Source: Corynebacterium endometrii
GTDB taxonomy: Bacteria > Actinomycetota > Actinomycetes > Mycobacteriales > Mycobacteriaceae
Reading direction: 5' to 3'
Length of the DNA stretch: 64,000 bases
NCBI RefSeq assembly: GCF_004795735.1
Contig: NZ_CP039247.1
Span: 620,001-684,000 of the forward strand
Shown in pieces: positions 62,221-64,000 of the stretch. Position numbers and translations under genes: made by a program. The notes below the pieces were generated by a model, which did no database searches, was not told the origin of the DNA, and saw nothing but the letters and a program-made list of their open reading frames with translations. The stretch's first letter is position 1, and each line of letters opens with the position of its first letter.

Positions 62221-63378
62221 CTACTTCTTCCACGAGGGCAGGCGCTCACCTGGGTCGAAAGCCTCCCGCGCGGTAATCAGACCGTCGCGGTCGATGAGAG
62301 TGATGTGTTCGTCGCTGCCGCGATCGTGCGCGGAGACGTTCGCATCGAAATCGACGATGGCGTTGAGGAGATTGGCGCCAGACGGAATGGTGGCGCGGTT
62401 GAGAATCACACAATTGCGCACGCTGGCGCCCTCCTCGATGGTGACCTGGGGGCCGATCACCGAGTTAATGACCTCGCCGTGCACCTTCGCTCCGGGCGAG
62501 ATAAGCGAGTTTTCGAGCTTGGCATTCGAGTCAACGTGGGCCGGCAGCAAGTGTGGCTCCGCAGACCATATCGGCCAGTGGGCATCGTCCAGGCGAATGC
62601 CCTCACCGGCAAGGATTTCCATGTGCGCCGCCCAGTAGGACTGGACGGTGCCCAGGTCTAGCCAATACCCGTTGTGCTTGTGCTGGGCTACGCGGTGGTT
62701 GTGCACAAAGTACGGAATGAGATCATCGCCGTAATCGGCCAGCTCATCTTTCTCCTTAAGCTCACGCAGCGCCGCCACGAGCTTTTTCGCATCGAACATG
62801 AAGATTTCGCAGCCAACCGTGTTGGAGATGGGCTCATCAGGCTTGTACTGGAATTCGGTGACTATCTGATCCTCGGCCTTAATAACGGAGTAGCGGCCTG
62901 GGTCATCATCGATCTCTGTGGTGACCATGGTCAGATCCGCCTCTAGGGACTGGTGGGTTTCCAAAACATCGAGGTAATCGACAAGGTATAAGTGGTCCGC
63001 GGATAGGACCAAGACAATGTCTGGATCGGCGCGTTCAATCTCGCGAACCTGGGAGAAAAGCGTCGCGGAATTCCCATCATTGAAGCCCTCGCCCTCCGCA
63101 CCCTCGAAGGGAAAGGCGAGCTTCAGGCCGCCGTGCGAACGGTCCAAGTCCCAGGGACGCCCGCCGTCGATGTGGTGGTTGATGGAACTTGGCATGTACT
63201 GCAGCGCCATGAGCACATCGGTGATCTTAGAGTGGGCGAGGTTAGACAGGGATATATCGATCAGCCTGTATGTACCGGCAATGGGCAGGGAAGGCTTGGC
63301 CCGGTGTTCCGTCAAGGATCCAAGGCGGGAGCCCTTTCCACCGGCGAGGATAATGGCGAGAATCTTCGGCAATTTCAT
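62221..63378 (-). CDS. GlgC-family glucose-1-phosphate adenylyltransferase
   Basis: Makes ADP-glucose for glycogen synthesis, or a related sugar nucleotide. The 385-residue product has the nucleotidyltransferase start ILAIILAGGKGSRLGSLTEHRAKPSLPIAG, the PWDLDRSHGGLKLAFPF and VLVLSADHLYLVDY segments, NGYWLDLGTVQSYWAAHME, and a left-handed beta-helix repeat C-terminus (ENSLISPGAKVHGEVINSVIGPQVTIEEGASVRNCVIL). Allosteric sites cannot be judged. ATG 63378 follows TAGGCT (63391-63386) by 7 bases on the minus strand, so it is leaderless; the longer frame is spurious. Confidence 0.82.
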   Translation of the reverse strand: MKLPKILAIILAGGKGSRLGSLTEHRAKPSLPIAGTYRLIDISLSNLAHSKITDVLMALQYMPSSINHHIDGGRPWDLDRSHGGLKLAFPFEGAEGEGFNDGNSATLFSQVREIERADPDIVLVLSADHLYLVDYLDVLETHQSLEADLTMVTTEIDDDPGRYSVIKAEDQIVTEFQYKPDEPISNTVGCEIFMFDAKKLVAALRELKEKDELADYGDDLIPYFVHNHRVAQHKHNGYWLDLGTVQSYWAAHMEILAGEGIRLDDAHWPIWSAEPHLLPAHVDSNAKLENSLISPGAKVHGEVINSVIGPQVTIEEGASVRNCVILNRATIPSGANLLNAIVDFDANVSAHDRGSDEHITLIDRDGLITAREAFDPGERLPSWKK

Positions 63379-63385
63379 ATTTATT

Positions 63386-63391
63386 AGCCTA
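63386..63391 (-). promoter_or_regulatory. -10 box TAGGCT of the GlgC-family gene
   Basis: On the minus strand it stands 7 bases before ATG 63378. It lies just beyond the DCC gene stop at 63416. Confidence 0.55.
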
Positions 63392-63415
63392 CTGAAACTC
63401 TTTGTGTTGCGGCTG

Positions 63416-63799
63416 TCATTTTGCCTTGCTAGCCAACCCACTGGAGTCGCAGGCAGCCCACGCGCCGGGAATTCGGTGCCGGTTGCGGGCGGTTACCCGG
63501 TATACGGCCTCGATCGGCACACGCAGCGGGAGGCGACTGAGCAGCCACGAGAGGGCTCGGCCGCCGGCACCCCAACTGCAAAGCAACCCGGTGATGGCCT
63601 GCCCGCCGCCGCGTACCTCAACACGGCCGGCGCCGCGAACGATTAAGTAGGCACGCTCGCGGACATCGTTGCGGCTTAGGCCAAACTTGGCATAATCCAC
63701 CTCGCGCGATGCGCGGAATTCTACGCGCGGAAAGGCGCGGCTGAGCCGTGAAACCGCGGCCGTGCAGAAGCCGCAGTCTGCGTCATAGATGAACAGCAT
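63416..63799 (-). CDS. DCC-family thiol-disulfide oxidoreductase (DUF393)
   Basis: 127 residues beginning LFIYDADCGFCTAAV: the DCC motif (Asp, Cys, Cys) with CxxC-like spacing C-G-F-C and Ala in place of the usual Gly before the Asp. A partly hydrophobic helix (AITGLLCSWGAGGRALSWLL) and RVPIEAVYRVTARNRHRIPG follow, both typical of the family. Members are predicted thiol oxidoreductases of unknown partner. ATG 63799 is near the divergent GNAT gene. Confidence 0.85.
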   Translation of the reverse strand: MLFIYDADCGFCTAAVSRLSRAFPRVEFRASREVDYAKFGLSRNDVRERAYLIVRGAGRVEVRGGGQAITGLLCSWGAGGRALSWLLSRLPLRVPIEAVYRVTARNRHRIPGAWAACDSSGLASKAK

Positions 63800-63852
63800 G
63801 CCTTACAGGTTACGCAACCACCACGCCTGCCGAGTAATGCGGCGAAGTGGCT

Positions 63853-63858
63853 TATGCT
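63853..63858 (+). promoter_or_regulatory. -10 box TATGCT of the GNAT gene
   Basis: TATGCT, 6 bases, then ATG 63865; short for a leaderless start but plausible. Confidence 0.4.
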
Positions 63859-63864
63859 GGAGCC

Positions 63865-64000
63865 ATGAGCTCTGACGCCACCGCCCACGGCCCACTGCGC
63901 ATCCGGCGCGCGGCGGTCAAGGACGCGCAGGCACTGGTAGCGCTGTCAGCCGAGACATTTACCCAGACCTTCGGGCATTTGTACAAGCCGCAGGATCTAG
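63865..64000 (+). CDS. GNAT-family acetyltransferase, 5' part only
   Basis: The gene runs off the window. The 45 readable codons give MSSDATAHGPLRIRRAAVKDAQALVALSAETFTQTFGHLYKPQDL. The R-I-R-R-A-x3-D-A-x3-L-V pattern and the FTQTFGHLY segment are typical of the first strand and helices of GNAT N-acetyltransferases. The acetyl-CoA site lies outside the window, so the substrate is unknown. Confidence 0.65.
   Translation, partial: MSSDATAHGPLRIRRAAVKDAQALVALSAETFTQTFGHLYKPQDL

Noticed and set aside
62216-62661. Plus-strand frames overlapping the GlgC-family gene
   Set aside because: They are complementary to the conserved nucleotidyltransferase gene.

Overview
The window is chromosomal DNA of a Corynebacterium. 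The evidence is the mtrA-mtrB-lpqB-comF-hpf-secA1 block, sigH-rshA-whcE, the adnAB-cglK-nudC-uvrD2 block, an ssrA tag reading AEKNSQRDYALAA, GC-rich codon use, and many start codons 6-8 bases after a TAnnnT -10 box (leaderless genes). Gene order matches the conserved actinobacterial region that in Mycobacterium tuberculosis runs from about Rv3193c to Rv3247c. No species is assigned.

Layout. 0-11 kb: a Pro/Thr-rich single-pass membrane protein, a DUF4259 protein, then tmk-mtrA-mtrB-lpqB-comF (envelope and osmotic two-component signalling), hpf (ribosome hibernation) and secA1 (preprotein export). 11-16.5 kb: a HAD-like protein, DUF6912-like protein, a small secreted protein, rsgA-aroA facing an SRAP/HMCES DNA-protein crosslink gene, and ybaK. 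16.5-23.5 kb: sigH with its anti-sigma factor rshA (thiol-oxidative stress), ribosomal protein bL37 (24 codons), whcE, a membrane protein, an Rv3212-like protein overlapping a DEAD-box helicase, DUF3107 and DUF3152 proteins. 23.5-35 kb: TIGR02569, adnA-adnB (double-strand-break resection), a CglK-type K+ channel, a NudC-like NUDIX enzyme and uvrD2. 35-44 kb: Rv3196-like E1-related protein, YgjP-type metallopeptidase, Rv3195-like protein, Lon-like PDZ protease, lipoprotein, PPA1309 protein and UPF0182 membrane protein. 44-47.4 kb: tRNA-fMet followed by a lone, less GC-rich MmeI-type restriction-modification enzyme, the clearest accessory gene. 47.4-56 kb: two divergent secreted phosphatases, a secreted serine protease, a flavin-dependent oxidoreductase, hisN and a second inositol-phosphatase-family gene. 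55.5-64 kb: prfB, an AbgT transporter, ftsEX, a hypothetical gene, smpB, ssrA (trans-translation), a small scar of an integrated element, a GlgC-family enzyme, a DCC thiol oxidoreductase and the start of a GNAT acetyltransferase.

Most of the window is ordinary core genome. The observations I rate highest are: (1) aroA and the SRAP gene start 20 bp apart, with opposite-strand -10 boxes on the same bases; (2) mtrB has no ATG/GTG/TTG at its expected start and seems to begin at ATC; (3) a Cys replaces the conserved Arg of the RGxGY wing in MtrA; (4) a strong internal ribosome binding site and in-frame TTG would yield a separate soluble RCK domain of the K+ channel; (5) four tandem 11-bp repeats, a 9-codon integrase-like stub and a missing encoded CCA lie at the 3' end of ssrA; (6) three AACT half-sites at 11-bp spacing lie between the divergent phosphatase genes. 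I found no convincing multi-gene undescribed system. No CRISPR array or complete insertion sequence was seen.
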